DNA of 7,672 nucleotides from assembly GCA_013696365.1 (NCBI GenBank), contig JACCYS010000176.1, forward strand, positions 1 to 7,672, read 5' to 3'. Shown here piece after piece: positions 6,934 through 7,672 of the stretch. Below the pieces are notes generated by a model that saw only the letters and a list, made by a program, of their open reading frames with translations, had not been told where the DNA came from and searched no databases. Source of the stretch: Nocardioidaceae bacterium. Lineage in GTDB: Bacteria; Actinomycetota; Actinomycetes; Propionibacteriales; Nocardioidaceae. The number at the start of each line of letters is the position of its first letter. Within the stretch, counting starts at the first letter, position 1. The translations under genes were made by a program, and so were the position numbers.

Positions 6934-7483
6934 GGGCCGGCCTCCTGTTGTCCAACGCCCCGTCGAACCGCTTTTTCCACTCAGGTGAGCCTGTAATGCG
7001 GTGCATCCAGTACGCGAGAGCCTCATCCTGAATCTGTTCGTCGAAGTGGTGCTCGGTCCAGATGGCCATGAACTTCTCCAAAGAGGTCGCCACCGCAGGG
7101 TGCTGTTCGACGAAACCCTTCAGTTGCTCCCACGCGTCGTCCTCGTCCCGGCGGGCGGCGCCCGCCTTGTCGCTAGCCGTGCTCCAGGCGATTACAAGTT
7201 CCGCGAGCTCCTGGGACGCGACCACCTCCGGCGGAAGCAGTAGTTGCTCAACCGAGGTACCGAAGACTTGCGCGAAGCCCACGAGCTCGTCGACGGTGAT
7301 GCGCCGCGGCGGGTCGGCTTTCTCGATCTTGTAGAGCGCCGACGCTTGGATCGGGCAACCGACCTTCGTCATGCGAAAGGCGAGGCCCTCGTAGGTCATG
7401 CCGCGGGCCTCGCGTTCGTGGGCGACACGCCGAGCGAGCGCCGGCTCGCCGGCGATGCTGCGAGGCGGGTTTGGTCTAGGCAT
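6908..7483 (-). CDS. XRE-family helix-turn-helix regulator, probable element repressor
   Basis: The protein is 191 residues. Residues 16-82 form a Cro/C1-type HTH: LARRVAHEREARGMTYEGLA, then ASALYKIEKADPPRRITVDE and VFGTSVEQLLLPPE. This version, with 'YKIE...PPRRITVDE' and a closing 'LLLPPE', is common in regulators of actinobacterial mobile elements. Residues 88-175 are helical, charged and tryptophan-rich (AWEQLKGFVEQH, FMAIWTEHHFDEQ, YWMHRITGSPEW) and match no domain I know; they may dimerise or sense a signal. No RecA-cleavable peptidase motif is evident. The ATG at 7483 is preferred: it follows GGAACGGGGACAGG, starts shortly before the HTH, and lies 20 nt beyond the predicted promoter start. 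A TTG at 7534 would add 17 residues but lies inside that promoter. Its place between integrase and divergent xis suggests that it represses excision or lytic/transfer genes and its own operon; that is inference. Confidence 0.85.
   Translation of the reverse strand: MPRPNPPRSIAGEPALARRVAHEREARGMTYEGLAFRMTKVGCPIQASALYKIEKADPPRRITVDELVGFAQVFGTSVEQLLLPPEVVASQELAELVIAWSTASDKAGAARRDEDDAWEQLKGFVEQHPAVATSLEKFMAIWTEHHFDEQIQDEALAYWMHRITGSPEWKKRFDGALDNRRPARGQHQQET
6941..6946 (-). promoter_or_regulatory. Consensus Shine-Dalgarno of int, inside the repressor gene
   Basis: On the minus strand AGGAGG stands 7 nt before the GTG. It lies within the last codons of the repressor and overlaps an 8-bp palindrome (GGCCGGCC, 6935-6942), which could partly mask it in mRNA until ribosomes finishing the repressor open it. 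This site settles the int start. Confidence 0.7.
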
Positions 7484-7509
7484 CCTGTCCCCGTTCCTAA
7501 GTGGAAGTG

Positions 7510-7539
7510 ATCGTAGCGGCTTTGGCTTGCTCAACGCAA
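7510..7539 (-). promoter_or_regulatory. Candidate leftward promoter for repressor-int
   Basis: On the minus strand TTGCGT (7539-7534) is followed after 18 bp by TACGAT (7515-7510). This is a reasonable fit to a housekeeping promoter, with TTG kept at -35 and TA...T at -10. Transcription would begin near 7503, giving a leader of about 20 nt before the repressor ATG at 7483. The hexamers are only partial matches. Confidence 0.4.
7514..7521. promoter_or_regulatory. Operator-like octamer, copy 1
   Basis: TAGCGGCT, followed by TTG, recurs 49 bp away as TAGCGGCT followed by AAG. This copy overlaps the -10 hexamer of the candidate leftward promoter, where bound repressor would block its own operon. 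The assignment to the XRE protein is inference. Confidence 0.35.
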
Positions 7540-7556
7540 TCCTCGCCGCCCATGAT
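7527..7556 (+). promoter_or_regulatory. Weak candidate rightward promoter for the excisionase-like gene
   Basis: TTGCTC (7527-7532), 18 bp, then CATGAT (7551-7556) would start transcription near 7563, on the second TAGCGGCT copy. It overlaps the leftward promoter back-to-back, as in many phage switches. The hexamers are poor, so this is tentative. Confidence 0.2.
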
Positions 7557-7562
7557 CTTCCC

Positions 7563-7576
7563 TAGCGGCTAAGCCG
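7563..7576. promoter_or_regulatory. Operator-like octamer, copy 2, within an 11-bp palindrome
   Basis: TAGCGGCT (7563-7570) is extended here into CGGCT-A-AGCCG (7566-7576), a perfect dyad around one base. It lies 21 bp before the excisionase-like start codon, ahead of its Shine-Dalgarno, so a bound protein could block rightward transcription. Confidence 0.35.
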
Positions 7577-7597
7577 TATCCACGGAAGGAACAGGAC

Positions 7598-7672
7598 ATG
7601 GAGGACTACCTCACCACCGATGAGCTGGCGACGTGGCTCCGCACGAGCCCGGAGACGGTCCGCTACTGGCGG
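7598..7672 (+). CDS. Excisionase-like helix-turn-helix protein, N-terminal part (cut by the right edge)
   Basis: The 25 visible codons are MEDYLTTDELATWLRTSPET plus VRYWR. 'YLTT.ELA.WL..S..TVRYWR' is the start of the small MerR-like/HTH_17 winged helix of excisionases and AlpA-type regulators, usually 60-80 residues in all. Such a protein bends DNA at att sites and turns the integrase toward excision. The ATG has GGAAGGA 7 nt upstream. It is divergent from the repressor-integrase operon with a 114-bp shared control region, so the repressor may directly control it. The C-terminal wing is not visible, so a related DNA-binding regulator is possible. Confidence 0.8.
   Translation, partial: MEDYLTTDELATWLRTSPETVRYWR

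Larger units (their letters stand above)
5812..7672. mobile_element. Left end of an integrative element or prophage inserted in cpaF
   Basis: The order is a presumed att junction, an integrase reading toward it, an overlapping XRE repressor, and a divergent excisionase-like gene. This is the usual recombination/immunity module of actinobacterial temperate phages and integrative conjugative elements. The left boundary is placed where CpaF homology ends and is uncertain by about 20 bp. The element continues past the right edge. No structural phage or conjugation gene is in view, so its type is undecided. Confidence 0.8.

Noticed and set aside
6934..7026. Longer integrase starting at ATG 7026, or a frameshift fusion of repressor and integrase.
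   Set aside because: The extension lacks integrase-family sequence and a good ribosome site, while GTG 6933 has a consensus site. No slippery sequence is evident in the overlap.
1..7672. CRISPR array, toxin-antitoxin pair or defence genes.
   Set aside because: No regularly spaced repeats and no recognisable toxin, nuclease or defence domain were seen; cargo genes of the element may lie to the right of the window.

Overview
The window comes from a high-G+C Gram-positive bacterium (Actinomycetota). The coding sequence is very G/C-rich at third codon positions. The main gene is the 180-kDa class of NAD-dependent glutamate dehydrogenase, and the partial genes (a DUF2505-like protein, a Tad/Flp pilus ATPase) and the mobile-element genes also fit actinobacteria. 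I cannot name a genus from the sequence alone.

Host chromosome, 1-5811. A partial minus-strand gene for a DUF2505-like protein lies divergently from a long plus-strand gene (204-5141) for a 1645-residue NAD-glutamate dehydrogenase. The divergent spacer carries an 18-bp palindrome that could be an operator. After the dehydrogenase come a CTGG tetranucleotide repeat, two consecutive stem-loops that look like a terminator, and a gene-free spacer. The first 90 codons of a CpaF/TadA-type secretion ATPase gene follow (5542-5814), with a good ribosome binding site and a GTG start. This gene breaks off just after its conserved EEIWIN motif, well before the Walker A region.

Mobile element, about 5812 to beyond the right edge. 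A tyrosine-recombinase integrase (5842-6933, minus) ends only 27 bp from the broken cpaF frame. Its start overlaps the end of an XRE-type repressor gene (6908-7483, minus), so the two are probably co-transcribed. A divergent gene with a MerR/excisionase-type helix-turn-helix starts at 7598 (plus) and is cut by the window edge. The spacer between the divergent genes holds a plausible leftward promoter and a repeated octamer (TAGCGGCT), one copy on the promoter's -10 hexamer.

Reading: this is the left end (integrase, repressor, divergent excisionase-like gene) of a prophage or integrative conjugative element inserted site-specifically into a Tad pilus ATPase gene. The integration separates the ATPase start from its catalytic part, so excision could switch the pilus locus back on. 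This rests on the abrupt loss of CpaF homology next to the integrase. The other end of the element is outside the window, so the exact att core, the element's size and its type cannot be determined here.
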